Assembly (NCBI RefSeq): GCF_006352475.1
Contig: NZ_VCMZ01000001.1
Location: 1,922,001 to 1,986,000, forward strand
DNA length: 64,000 nucleotides
Source: Acinetobacter pullicarnis
GTDB lineage: Bacteria > Pseudomonadota > Gammaproteobacteria > Pseudomonadales > Moraxellaceae
Direction of reading: 5' to 3'
Both the position numbers and the translations under genes were made by a program. Shown piece by piece: positions 23,612 through 32,996 of the stretch. Numbering within the stretch: position 1 is the first letter of the stretch; each line of letters starts with the position of its first letter. A model generated the notes under the pieces. It was not told the DNA's origin and ran no database searches. It saw nothing but the letters and a program-made list of their open reading frames with translations.

Positions 23612-25258
23612 ATGAAGACATTAGATCAGGCATATCAAGAATTTAATTATGAAGCATTAATTGAACAACAATTGGTTGGTTCGGAACAGTCCATTAATGC
23701 CTATGTCGAATGTTGTGCGCGCTATTTGGGCACTGCGCAAACGGCCTTGTTGTGGGAAGGCAAAAATGGCGAGTCGCAGCAGTGGAGCTTTGAACAACTG
23801 GCACAAGCTTCTGGAAAGTTAGCCAATTATTTTCAATCGATCGGTTTGAAAGCAGGGGATTGTATTGCAGGCTTGTTGCCACGCACCCCAGAACTATTAA
23901 TTACGGTGTTGGCAACATGGCGTATTGGCGCCGTGTACCAACCTTTATTTACCGCATTTGAGTCGAAGTCGATCGAACATCGCATTGATACCGCAAATAC
24001 ACAAATGATCGTGAGTAATGCAGAGCAGGTGCAGAAACTAAATGGCATTCACTGCCCACATCAATTGGTGGTTTGCCCAGACCGTGCAAATGCGGCAACG
24101 CAAGTGGATTTTTGGGCGGAATTGGACAAACAATCGGCTGATTTTGAAGCAGTAATGCGCAGTTTTGAAGACCCATTCCTGATGATGTTTACCTCTGGCA
24201 CCACGGGGCTCGCGAAGTCTGTGCCTGTAAAGCTGAAAGCAATACTGGCCTTTAAAGGGTATATGACCCATGCTGTCGATTTGCATGCCGACGACTCATT
24301 TTGGAATTTAGCCGATCCAGGTTGGGCGTATGGCTTGTATTACGGGATCACAGGACCGTTAAGCCTAGGCCACAGTATTATTATGGATGAAACCGGATTT
24401 AGCGTTGATCGTGCGATTGAGATTATGCAAAAGCATAAAGTCAATAATTTGATCGGCTCACCCACTGCCTACCGCATGTTCTTTGCCTATAAAGAAAAGT
24501 TTGATCAACAACTTAAACAGCAACTGCGGGTGGTGAGCAGTGCAGGGGAACCACTCACCCCAGAAGTGATCCACTGGTTTAAGCAGGACTTTAATGTGAA
24601 TATTTTTGATCATTATGGTCAAACAGAGCTTGGTATGGTTATCGCCAATCATCATGCCTTGGCGCATCATAAAAAAGTAGGCTCGGCAGGTTTTGCGATC
24701 CCAGGGCATCGTTTTTGTGTATTGGATGAACAGCGTCAAGTATTGCCACAAGGTGGCATTGGAACCTTGGCGATTGACTGCTCAGCGTCACCGATGTTTT
24801 GGTTTGAAGGTTATGATGGCAATAACCGAAAATCCTTTGTGGGTCAGTATTACATCACCGGTGACACTGTTAAATTAAATGAATTCGGTGCAATTGATTT
24901 TGTCGGACGTGCTGATGATGTCATTACAACGTCAGGCTATCGTGTGGGGCCTTTTGATGTGGAAAGTACTTTATTAGAGTGTAATGAAGTGATTGAGTCT
25001 GCGGTGATCGGCAAACCTGACCCAGAACGTACTGAGATCGTCAAAGCATTTGTCGTACTGAAAAACCATGTTGTTGCATCTGAAGCATTGCAAAAACAGT
25101 TGCAAGCGTATGTCCGTTCACGTCTATCTAAACATGCTTATCCAAGGGAAATTGAATTTGTAGCAGCACTCCCTAAAACCTCAAGCGGTAAGATTCAACG
25201 TAATATTTTAAAGCAGCAAGAAATCACCAAGCTTGAAGCTTTATCTAAGGCCAGTTGA
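23612..25258 (+). CDS. AMP-binding acyl-CoA synthetase
   Basis: This encodes 548 residues of the acyl-adenylate superfamily, which activates a carboxylic acid with ATP and CoA. It has the P-loop TSGTTGLAKSVP, YGQTELGM, the YITGDTVKLNEFGAIDFVGR motif with the hinge, DDVITTSGYRVGPFDVES, and the C-terminal lysine motif PKTSSGKIQRN. The layout resembles medium-chain/acetyl-CoA-type synthetases rather than long-chain ones. I chose the ATG at 23612 with GAGG seven bases upstream; an ATG at 23600 would add four residues but is too close to its own AAAGG. It lies after the dehydrogenases and likely supplies their acyl-CoA substrate. Confidence 0.88.
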   Translation: MKTLDQAYQEFNYEALIEQQLVGSEQSINAYVECCARYLGTAQTALLWEGKNGESQQWSFEQLAQASGKLANYFQSIGLKAGDCIAGLLPRTPELLITVLATWRIGAVYQPLFTAFESKSIEHRIDTANTQMIVSNAEQVQKLNGIHCPHQLVVCPDRANAATQVDFWAELDKQSADFEAVMRSFEDPFLMMFTSGTTGLAKSVPVKLKAILAFKGYMTHAVDLHADDSFWNLADPGWAYGLYYGITGPLSLGHSIIMDETGFSVDRAIEIMQKHKVNNLIGSPTAYRMFFAYKEKFDQQLKQQLRVVSSAGEPLTPEVIHWFKQDFNVNIFDHYGQTELGMVIANHHALAHHKKVGSAGFAIPGHRFCVLDEQRQVLPQGGIGTLAIDCSASPMFWFEGYDGNNRKSFVGQYYITGDTVKLNEFGAIDFVGRADDVITTSGYRVGPFDVESTLLECNEVIESAVIGKPDPERTEIVKAFVVLKNHVVASEALQKQLQAYVRSRLSKHAYPREIEFVAALPKTSSGKIQRNILKQQEITKLEALSKAS

Positions 25259-25591
25259 TGCTGTATTATGATTTTACTTAAATAACATGTATGCTGCTTA
25301 AGTCTATTCTTGATTTGAAATACATCAGTCTGCAATGCTTTAAAAGTGTCAGGAATTAAAGTGGATATGTATTTAATTAGATGTGTTTAAAACATATAAA
25401 AAGACACTAAACAGTATTACAAGTTCCATAATTTGCACCCAAGAGGGTGCTTTTTAATAGCTTTAAGATAATATGTGTAAATTATTAACAGTGCTGCGCT
25501 AAAACTATTTAAATAAATAACAACAATATATTTCACATAATATAAGTAGAGGCGTAAAGTTTAAGTATCTAGTTTGAGGTGCTGAAAACTT
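25259..25591. other. 333-base gap before the TPR protein
   Basis: Apart from a terminator hairpin at 25435-25455, I see only AT-rich sequence that probably holds the promoter of the next gene. No coding frame was recognised. Confidence 0.5.
25435..25455 (+). terminator. Terminator, GCACCC stem
   Basis: GCACCC (25435-25440) pairs with GGGTGC (25445-25450) around AAGA, followed by TTTTT. It probably ends the acyl-CoA ligase transcript. Confidence 0.75.
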
Positions 25592-27658
25592 ATGAAAATC
25601 TACGAGATAAACCGTGATCAGCTATTTCACAGCAAAAATTTAGATGAATCTCTTTTAAAGGTTAATATATTAAATCAGCATAAATATGTTGCTTATGCCA
25701 ATCAATTGATTTATACAAATGAAAATCCATTGCTTGGCTATAAATTCTTAGTGAAATTATATGAATCTCAACACGATGATCAACTCCTGCTGCTCAGCTT
25801 AGATGCAGCGATTCAAGTTGCTCAAGATGAATTTAAAGACAATCGTGAATTAAGAGATGCGCATGTTTCTGCTTTTTGGATTAAGAAAATCTATCTGCTT
25901 GCCCGTGAGAAAGCGTATCCAACAGCGCAATTGTTAAGTGAAATAGAACAAGGTTTTACAACTTTTATTAGCCATGATGAATCGCAGTTTTTAGATTTAG
26001 CTGAAATTGCTTATAGCCATCAAGATCTCCCGTTGGCGAAGAAAATCTTATTAAAACTGATTCGAGGAATTAACGACGATGTATTGGTTCAGCGTGGATT
26101 AATCCATTGGTATCACCGTTTTAGTAAAATACTCGGTGAGGGATATGTCGATGCTGATATGCAATATTATCAACTTATGATCGAAAGAAATTATGCCGAT
26201 GAATTAAACATTGCTGCTGATCATTATTATCATACGGCTGTACGTTATATTGAGTCACGCTCAAGCGCTTATGATGGCTTTCATTTCGCTGGCACCTATC
26301 TTTATGAAAATGGCCAATATCCAGACGCAATCGCGTATTTTAAACAGGCGATTCAACGCAAAGTTGATGTACTGACTTGGCGTCGTTTAATTGAATCTGA
26401 ATATCAGATCCAACAACCTATTGCAGCTGATGTTCCGCTTTTTCAGCTGAACTCTCCGCATCAGTTATATGCTGCAGCAGTTAATTTATATGAGTTTATT
26501 CAAGATCATGTAGCCGTCGCAGATCAGCCATTTTTTAATCGCTTACATGCTGAAATTTATCGGCAGACGTATCGAGCGTTTAGAGCATACTTTGAACAAA
26601 ATCAATATGAAAGCGATCGCTCTTGCGACTATAAGCAGTTTGCAATGTGCTGTAATGATTATGCAATTGCATTAACCAAACTTGGTCACTACCAAGAGGC
26701 AGTACGTGTTTCGAGTGAAGGCTTACAGTACTCAGGTGGTATGGAATTACACTTCAGTCGAATTGATGCGTTATTAAAAGAAGCGAACTATGAAAATGCA
26801 GATCGCGCATTAAAGCAATATTTTTATCACTATAATGCCGAATCAGTACCTTATTATCTTCATCAGCTTCAGTTGTCTAATCAGGTGCTGGTTGATTATC
26901 ATCAACACCGCAGAAATCAATTGCAACTCAAAGCAAATGTGTTGTTGTTGGGATTGTATGATCATAGTTTAGAGCAAGATGCGAATATTAAAGATGCAGA
27001 TTATCGCAAGTTAAATACAGCAAAAACTAATCTTGAGAATACAATTTATGACTTAATTGAAGAGGATAATATTGATGAACGCATAAAATATTTTGAAGAT
27101 ATTTTGCAGGATTATCCAAATGAATCTCAACCCTATTATATGTTGATGCAAGAATATAATGAGGTTGGGCAATATGAAAAAATGAAACAAGCTGCTAAAC
27201 ATTATTTACGTAATAAAAAAGCATTTTTGTTGAGTAACACGGATAAAAATAAATCCCGTTATTTGATTTTAAAAAGCCATTTTTTATTGAATGAATATGT
27301 TGAAGGTGCAGCGTATTTTGAGCGTTATGAACACGATATTCAACACAGTATGGATGAGGAAGATCGTGTGCAACTCCTTGGCTATATGGTTCAAATCTAT
27401 GCAAAATTGAATCAGGTTGAGCGTGTTGCAGGCTTTGTAAATTATATTGATCAAGTCTATGAAACCAATCAGTGGGATTATGATGACTTAATCGAAAGAA
27501 TCTACCTTGCGCAAGCCGAAATGCTTTACCAAAAAGGTGATTTAAAACCAGCACATCAGTTGTTAAAAAAAGTGTTGGTCTATGTGGATCATGACCCGAT
27601 CGCAATTGAATTTAAGCGTGAGTGGAAAAAACCAGGTTTACTTTCTTTGGTGTTCTAA
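25592..27658 (+). CDS. Large TPR-like helical-repeat protein
   Basis: This encodes 688 residues with no signal peptide or membrane segment. The protein is almost wholly helical, with paired-helix blocks whose Ala, Gly, Tyr and Leu spacing is that of tetratricopeptide repeats: YLYENGQYPDAIAYFKQAIQ, then IALTKLGHYQEAVRVSSEGL, LPLAKKILLKLI, and the C-terminal AQAEMLYQKGDLKPAHQLLK. Such proteins are scaffolds for protein complexes; the partners are unknown. The gene is alone on its strand with a 330-base gap before it. I do not recognise a closer family. Confidence 0.7.
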   Translation: MKIYEINRDQLFHSKNLDESLLKVNILNQHKYVAYANQLIYTNENPLLGYKFLVKLYESQHDDQLLLLSLDAAIQVAQDEFKDNRELRDAHVSAFWIKKIYLLAREKAYPTAQLLSEIEQGFTTFISHDESQFLDLAEIAYSHQDLPLAKKILLKLIRGINDDVLVQRGLIHWYHRFSKILGEGYVDADMQYYQLMIERNYADELNIAADHYYHTAVRYIESRSSAYDGFHFAGTYLYENGQYPDAIAYFKQAIQRKVDVLTWRRLIESEYQIQQPIAADVPLFQLNSPHQLYAAAVNLYEFIQDHVAVADQPFFNRLHAEIYRQTYRAFRAYFEQNQYESDRSCDYKQFAMCCNDYAIALTKLGHYQEAVRVSSEGLQYSGGMELHFSRIDALLKEANYENADRALKQYFYHYNAESVPYYLHQLQLSNQVLVDYHQHRRNQLQLKANVLLLGLYDHSLEQDANIKDADYRKLNTAKTNLENTIYDLIEEDNIDERIKYFEDILQDYPNESQPYYMLMQEYNEVGQYEKMKQAAKHYLRNKKAFLLSNTDKNKSRYLILKSHFLLNEYVEGAAYFERYEHDIQHSMDEEDRVQLLGYMVQIYAKLNQVERVAGFVNYIDQVYETNQWDYDDLIERIYLAQAEMLYQKGDLKPAHQLLKKVLVYVDHDPIAIEFKREWKKPGLLSLVF

Positions 27659-27873
27659 TCGGGGGGTGCCTTACTTGTCAGCGCGCAATGCGATTGCTAA
27701 GTGAGGCAAAGCCTTGTACAGCTCGGTTGAAACTTAGCGCATGATAGCCATCTAATCCCCGCCAAATCGACAGCTAAACGAATTTGTCTCTACAGATTCG
27801 CTAGCTACTCGATTTTATTTGTTTATAATTCGAAGTCGATTTTATTTTATAAATGATGTGGGAATACAACGTG

Positions 27874-28635
27874 ATGGATCAGTTGGATACAGACCTTGAA
27901 TTAAGTGATGAGGAAATGCACCTCTATAGCCGTCAAATCTTACTGGATGGCTGGGATCTTGATGCCCAAGAAAAGTTAAAACTTGCCAATGTGCTGATTG
28001 TCGGTTGCGGCGGAATCGGTTGTACCACAGCAGAATTGCTTGCTCGTGCAGGTGTGGGCAAGCTGAGTTTGATTGATGCTGATACAGTTGAAATCAGTAA
28101 CTTACAACGTCAAATTGGCTATACTGCACAAGATGTTGGTTTTTATAAAGCCGAAGTTTTGGCCAAGCGTTTGCAGCAGATTAATCCTTTTATTGTGGTT
28201 GAATATTATAACCAGTCGCTCGATCAAACCAATGCAAGTACGCTAATCGCTGCGCAAGATTTGGTACTAGACGGTTGTGACAATTTTAGTACCCGTTATT
28301 TGGTCAATGCACTGTGTTGCCAACATCAAGTTGCCTTAATTAGTGCCTCCGCCATTGGTTTTCAAGGTCAGTTATTTATGCAGGAAGGTGATTCTGCCTG
28401 TTATGCCTGCCTGTTCCCCAAAGACGACCAGCCCAATGAGAGCCTACGTTGTGCCGATTCTGGCGTATTGGCAACCACACCGAATGTCATGGCCAGTCTA
28501 CAAGCACATCATGCATTGATTTATTTAGGGCTAGGGCGCACACCACTCAAACAAAAGCTATTGTTATGGGATGGTCTAAGCATGCAACAGCGGCTGATTG
28601 CTTTTGATAAAGACGATGAATGTCCATTCTGTTAG
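27874..28635 (+). CDS. MoeB/ThiF-family E1-like adenylyltransferase
   Basis: This encodes 253 residues. It has the ATP-binding GCGGIGCTTAELLARAGVG, the LIDADTVEISNLQRQIGYT segment with conserved Asp and the N-L-Q-R-Q arginine finger, VLDGCDNFSTRYLVN, and a zinc site formed by ACYACLF and the C-terminal DECPFC. These enzymes adenylate the C-terminal Gly of a small sulfur carrier such as MoaD or ThiS, in molybdopterin or thiamine synthesis. Sequence alone does not separate MoeB from ThiF; I lean to the MoeB/HesA type. I chose ATG 27874 with GGGA upstream; ATG 27853 is a longer option. Confidence 0.88.
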   Translation: MDQLDTDLELSDEEMHLYSRQILLDGWDLDAQEKLKLANVLIVGCGGIGCTTAELLARAGVGKLSLIDADTVEISNLQRQIGYTAQDVGFYKAEVLAKRLQQINPFIVVEYYNQSLDQTNASTLIAAQDLVLDGCDNFSTRYLVNALCCQHQVALISASAIGFQGQLFMQEGDSACYACLFPKDDQPNESLRCADSGVLATTPNVMASLQAHHALIYLGLGRTPLKQKLLLWDGLSMQQRLIAFDKDDECPFC

Positions 28636-28707
28636 TCAAGATCGTCCTGTATCGCTCATTTATTTGTTAAACTGCATTCATTTGCGTGTGTATGTGTATA
28701 AGACCCT

Positions 28708-30006
28708 ATGAAAAAAAATATCTTATTTGATGGCCTGCGTTCTATTGCACGGATTGGTGAAACTGCAGTAATTGCAGCCAAAGCGGGCGTTAAGTACGCG
28801 ACCGAAAAACCGAGCAATGCCAAATTAATGCGCGAAACCTTTGAGTCTCTCGGCTCAACTTATATTAAGCTGGGGCAGTTCATTGCCAGTACCCCGTCTT
28901 TATTTCCACGCGAATATGTTGAAGAATTTCAAGGCTGTTTGGATCAAACCCCATCTTTGCCTTTTAGCTATGTGCAAAAAGTGCTTGATGCCGAATTTGC
29001 TGGGCGCGATTTAACTGAAATTTTTGCCTCAATTGAACAGACCCCATTGGCTTCCGCTTCGATTGCGCAAGTGCATGCAGCGAAATTGGTCAGTGGCGAA
29101 GATGTGGTATTAAAAATACAAAAGCCTGGCGTTGAAACCATTTTATATACCGATCTCAGTGTGTTGCACTGGGCGACTAAAATATTCGAAAAAGCCGTGC
29201 CCAAAGTAAAATTTGCCTCACTTGCCGATATCGTCGACGAAATTAAAACCCGCATGGTACGTGAAGTCGATTTCATTGAAGAAGCACAGAATATTGAAGA
29301 ATTTGTTGAATATTTAAATGCGACACACAATCAAGCAGCAACTGCACCGAAGGTCTATCCGCAGTATTCAACCCGCAAAGTATTGACCATGCAACGCTTG
29401 TATGGCGTGCCATTAACTGACTTTGATGTGGTGAAACAACATGCCAAAGATCCATCACAGGTTTTAATTACGGCGATGAATACTTGGTTCGGCAGTTTGA
29501 TGATGTGTAAAAGCTTCCATGCAGATTTACATGCAGGCAATCTTATGTTGCTCGAAGACGGCCGCATTGGTTTTATTGATTTTGGGATTGTCGGGCAGCT
29601 GAATCCTGAGGTTTGGACCGCATGTATTGGCTTTATGGATGCCTTACAGCACACAGACTATACCCGTATGGCTGAAAGCATGTTGAAAATGGGGATGACG
29701 GATAAGCAAATTGATACCCAAGTTTTGGCAGCAGACTTAGAGCGCTTGTTTAGTGGGGCACTTGTGGCTGATCCACAGAAGTTGCTTTCGTCAAATCCAG
29801 CCGATTTAAATGACATTATGATGGATATGGTTGCTGTGGGGGAGCGTCATGGCATTCGTTTCCCGCGTGATTTTGCCCTGTTGTTTAAACAAATGTTGTA
29901 TTTTGATCGGTTTATGCGCGTTCTCGCACCTTATACCGATATTTATGCTGACCAACGTTTGCAAATGGTGCAGAATTTAGAACCTGCACAATTGTTCAAA
30001 CATTAA
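28708..30006 (+). CDS. ABC1/UbiB-family atypical kinase
   Basis: This encodes 432 residues. It carries the family marks: YIKLGQFIAS (the KxGQ motif), the Ala-rich loop SASIAQVHAA in place of a Gly-rich loop, VLKIQKPG with the ATP Lys, FHADLHAGNLMLLEDGRIGF for the catalytic loop, and IDFGIVGQL for the DFG metal motif. ABC1 kinases act at the membrane and support ubiquinone synthesis or lipid handling. The lack of two C-terminal membrane helices makes it shorter than UbiB, so it is more likely a paralogue than the ubiquinone UbiB. It lies between the MoeB-like gene and folB on the same strand. Confidence 0.88.
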   Translation: MKKNILFDGLRSIARIGETAVIAAKAGVKYATEKPSNAKLMRETFESLGSTYIKLGQFIASTPSLFPREYVEEFQGCLDQTPSLPFSYVQKVLDAEFAGRDLTEIFASIEQTPLASASIAQVHAAKLVSGEDVVLKIQKPGVETILYTDLSVLHWATKIFEKAVPKVKFASLADIVDEIKTRMVREVDFIEEAQNIEEFVEYLNATHNQAATAPKVYPQYSTRKVLTMQRLYGVPLTDFDVVKQHAKDPSQVLITAMNTWFGSLMMCKSFHADLHAGNLMLLEDGRIGFIDFGIVGQLNPEVWTACIGFMDALQHTDYTRMAESMLKMGMTDKQIDTQVLAADLERLFSGALVADPQKLLSSNPADLNDIMMDMVAVGERHGIRFPRDFALLFKQMLYFDRFMRVLAPYTDIYADQRLQMVQNLEPAQLFKH

Positions 30007-30062
30007 TACGTTCAGTTGAATGCTGAAAAGCTTGAGTTAAACGATCAAATCAGGGATCAGTG

Positions 30063-30443
30063 ATGGACGCAATTATTATCGAAGGGCTGAAGGTTGATAC
30101 TGTGGTGGGGGTGTTTGCTTGGGAAAGGCAAATTATTCAACCACTTTCAATTGATTTAACCATTGCCACATGCTTAGAAAAAGTTGCCCATTCTGATGCC
30201 TTAGAGGATACCTTAAACTATGTGGAACTCTGCGATATCACCGCAGTGACCATTCAACAAGCCAAACCGAACATGTTGGAACATGCTGCACAATTGGTGA
30301 TCGAAGCCTTGTTTGATCATTTTGCTGCAATCGAATCGATTCAGATCACGATTCGTAAACCCGCCATTATTGCGCAAGCACAAGCTGTAGGAATTCGCCT
30401 TGAACGCCACCGAAATGATATTCGCGCTCGCACTGGCGAGTAA
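30063..30443 (+). CDS. folB: Dihydroneopterin aldolase
   Basis: FolB cleaves dihydroneopterin to 6-hydroxymethyl-dihydropterin and glycolaldehyde in folate synthesis. The 126-residue sequence has the small-enzyme pattern IIIEGLKVDTVVGVFAWER, then DTLNYVELCDIT and the pterin-binding Glu in NMLEHAAQLVIEALF, with IRKPAII near the end. I chose the ATG at 30063; a GTG just before it would add one residue. It overlaps folK by 29 bases, so the two are tightly coupled steps of the same pathway. Confidence 0.93.
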   Translation: MDAIIIEGLKVDTVVGVFAWERQIIQPLSIDLTIATCLEKVAHSDALEDTLNYVELCDITAVTIQQAKPNMLEHAAQLVIEALFDHFAAIESIQITIRKPAIIAQAQAVGIRLERHRNDIRARTGE

Positions 30444-30855
30444 TCTCGATCCCGAAAAGCATTTTCATGTTGCCATTGGTCAATTGCAGAAGTTAGGCAT
30501 GGTGGCATTTTCTGCGATTTATAAAATTCCGTGTCGTGATGCAGTAGGTGCGGACTATTGGAATGCTGCCTGCTTAATTCGGAGTCGGGTACCACTTGAG
30601 CAAGTCGAAATTTTACTGAAAAAACTTGAAGCAGACAGTGGTCGAGTCCGACCTTCGCACCATATCAGTTTAGATGTTGATCTGATTGCTTGGGGCGAAG
30701 ATTTAAACAATATGCAGTTTAATTCGAAAAAAATGCCCTTGCCAATCGATGTCAAAATACCCATGCAAGAATTGTGGCCACATGCGTTATTTAGTCACCC
30801 AGCACATCACTATCCGGTGGTGTATTTAGACGATTGCTTCTCTGACGTGGGTTAG
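30415..30855 (+). CDS. folK: 6-hydroxymethyl-dihydropterin pyrophosphokinase
   Basis: FolK transfers pyrophosphate from ATP to hydroxymethyl-dihydropterin, the product of the upstream FolB. The 146-residue protein begins MIFALALASNLDPEKHF (the S/N-N-L motif) and has VAFSAIYKIPCRDAVGADYW, then RPSHHISLDVDLIAWG with the catalytic D-x-D, and LWPHALFSHPA near the end. The family's RxxxRxGPRxLDLDLL stretch is altered in spacing (RVRPSHHISLDVDLI), but the Asp pair is kept. I chose the ATG at 30415, which lies inside the end of folB. Confidence 0.9.
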   Translation: MIFALALASNLDPEKHFHVAIGQLQKLGMVAFSAIYKIPCRDAVGADYWNAACLIRSRVPLEQVEILLKKLEADSGRVRPSHHISLDVDLIAWGEDLNNMQFNSKKMPLPIDVKIPMQELWPHALFSHPAHHYPVVYLDDCFSDVG

Positions 30856-31091
30856 GCGCACCCGCACATCACCTCAATCAATCTCTACACTCAACATTCT
30901 CTTTGCATCTGCTTAAGCAGGCTGTATTGGCTTTGCTGATCTCTAAAACTAGCTTTACTGAGCAAACATATGCTTTTGTTTGGGATCTTTACGCAAACTT
31001 TACGGGGAAGCGCGATTTGCGCATAGCGATTTTACGGCATTGTTTTTCATACTACACATGGGAATCTTCCATTGTATAAGGTATGAGCAAG

Positions 31092-31268
31092 ATGCTTTTA
31101 CATCCAAGTTATAATCATCGTTATTTAGAAAGTTATCATCAAAACCATCATCAAAGTCATCAACAAAACAATTATCGTGACTTACATGATTGCGTGCAGT
31201 ATACGCAGCAACATCATGCCGCTGAAGCAAACGTGCACTGCGTTATTCGAGGGGTGTTGCCATGTTAG
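31092..31268 (+). CDS. Short His/Gln-rich reading frame just before kdpA
   Basis: A 58-codon frame starts with ATG at 31092 (AAGG at 31078-31081 before it) and ends at a TAG inside the first codons of kdpA, overlapping it as ATGTTAG. The product begins MLLHPSYNHRYLESYHQNHH and is rich in His, Gln, Asn and Tyr. It has no membrane helix, so it is not KdpF, the 29-residue hydrophobic subunit that occupies this place in many Kdp operons. A leader peptide that couples translation to kdpA, or a chance frame, are both possible. Confidence 0.4.
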   Translation: MLLHPSYNHRYLESYHQNHHQSHQQNNYRDLHDCVQYTQQHHAAEANVHCVIRGVLPC

Positions 31269-32980
31269 CATTCGCATTATTATTGACCTTGACCATTATA
31301 TTGGCCTATCCGCTCGGGAAATATCTCGCTGCGATTATGCAAAATCGCCAGATGAAAATAGACCCCCTGTTTAATTGGATTGAGAAACCAATCTATGCGT
31401 TGATTGGCACCAATCCGAAACAGGGCATGAGTGCAAAAAATTATAGTCTCAGTTTTTTGATCAGTTGTATTGTGGTTGGATTTTTGGTGTGGGTGTTGTT
31501 CATGGTGCAGGCGTGGTTACCGCTGAATCCCAATAATGCACCGAATATGTCATGGGATTTGTCATTACATACCATGATTTCATTTTTAACCAATACCAAC
31601 CAACAGCACTATTCAGGTCAGGCCCAGTTGTCTTATCTGTCACAAATGGTCGGCATCGTTGGTCTACAAATTATTACCCCAATGATGGGGTTGGCCATGG
31701 TTGTGGCGACGTTACGTGCTTTGTTCCATAAACCTAGCCAAGTTGATACAGCGCATGCAGCAACAAGCCCACACACTCAAAATACCAGTAGTATCAATGT
31801 TGGGAACTATTGGGCAGACGTGATTCGTCCGACATTTCGTTTTCTATTACCGTTGTGTATGGTTTGGGCATTATTGCTCAACAGTCAGGGCGTTCCGTCG
31901 ACCTTTGATGGTGGACCGACTGTCGCTGTACTGGATCAACAAGCTGAAATGAAAGAACAGAAAATTGCGCTTGGCCCTGTTGCGCCAATGGTCGCAATTA
32001 AACAATTGGGGAGTAATGGTGGAGGCTGGTATGGGCCAAACAGTACCGTACCTTTGGAAAATCCAACGCCACTGTCAAACTTCTTAGAAATGTTAGGAAT
32101 ATTACTGATTCCAATTTCAGTGATATTTATGCTGGGCTTTTTCACCAAACGTCCTAAATTTGCAGGCATGGTTTTTGGCTGCATGTTGTTGATGTCTGTT
32201 ATTTCAGGAAGTGCAGCGATTTGGTCTGAGAGCATGTCACCTGTTGCAGATAAAATCAGCATCATGGAAGGCAAGGAAATGCGCCTAGGCTCGGCTGATT
32301 CAGCGATTTGGGCTGCTGTGACAACCCAAGTCAACAATGGCTCAGTGGATATGATGCACGACTCTGCTGCACCATTAACCAGTTTGGTGTCGATGAGTAA
32401 TATGCTGGTGAACGCTATTTGGGGCGGGATTGGCTGTGGTTTACAACAATTTATCATCTACTTGTTCTTAGCCGTATTTATTGCGGGCTTGATGACAGGG
32501 CGTACGCCAGAACTGTTTGGCCGTAAGATTGAAGCAGGTGAGATTAAGCTGCTGGCGGCACTGATTTTACTACAACCTCTGGTCATTCTAGGCCTAACTT
32601 CAATCAGTTTGATTTTCCCAGGCTTAACTGGCAACAGTAATCCGGGGTCACATGGCATTAGTCAGGTGTTTTATGAATACGTTTCTGCCTATGCCAATAA
32701 CGGTTCTGGTTTTGAAGGACTGGCAGATAGCACCTTGTGGTGGAATCTCAGCTGTAGCTTAGCGTTGTTGTTGGGGCGTTTCCCCACCATGATTATTCCA
32801 TTAATTATGGCTGCTCGTTTGGCTGCGAAGCGTCAATCACCTGAAAGCAGTGGCACATTAAAAATCGAAACGCCAACCTTTGCGCTGACTTTAATCGCCA
32901 TCGTATTGATGTTGACCTTGTTGCAATTTATGCCGGTATTGGTCTTAGGCCCAATCGCCGATCATTTATCGTTGTCTTAG
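31262..32980 (+). CDS. kdpA: Potassium-transporting ATPase, potassium-binding subunit
   Basis: KdpA is the channel-like, K+-selective membrane subunit of the high-affinity KdpFABC pump. This 572-residue protein has ten hydrophobic segments and the family's selectivity loops (SFLTNTNQQHYSGQ, QLGSNGGGWYGPNSTVPLEN, and later NNGSGFEGL in the last repeats), with the N-terminal MLAFALLLTLTIILAYPLGKY. Length fits E. coli KdpA (557). A GAGGGG ribosome site lies seven bases before the ATG. It is the first gene of kdpABC; kdpB starts 17 bases after its stop. Confidence 0.97.
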   Translation: MLAFALLLTLTIILAYPLGKYLAAIMQNRQMKIDPLFNWIEKPIYALIGTNPKQGMSAKNYSLSFLISCIVVGFLVWVLFMVQAWLPLNPNNAPNMSWDLSLHTMISFLTNTNQQHYSGQAQLSYLSQMVGIVGLQIITPMMGLAMVVATLRALFHKPSQVDTAHAATSPHTQNTSSINVGNYWADVIRPTFRFLLPLCMVWALLLNSQGVPSTFDGGPTVAVLDQQAEMKEQKIALGPVAPMVAIKQLGSNGGGWYGPNSTVPLENPTPLSNFLEMLGILLIPISVIFMLGFFTKRPKFAGMVFGCMLLMSVISGSAAIWSESMSPVADKISIMEGKEMRLGSADSAIWAAVTTQVNNGSVDMMHDSAAPLTSLVSMSNMLVNAIWGGIGCGLQQFIIYLFLAVFIAGLMTGRTPELFGRKIEAGEIKLLAALILLQPLVILGLTSISLIFPGLTGNSNPGSHGISQVFYEYVSAYANNGSGFEGLADSTLWWNLSCSLALLLGRFPTMIIPLIMAARLAAKRQSPESSGTLKIETPTFALTLIAIVLMLTLLQFMPVLVLGPIADHLSLS

Positions 32981-32996
32981 GCTGGGGAGTAACATC

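Noticed and set aside
31936..32457. 173-codon minus-strand frame inside kdpA
   Set aside because: Antisense shadow of kdpA with no start signal or domain.
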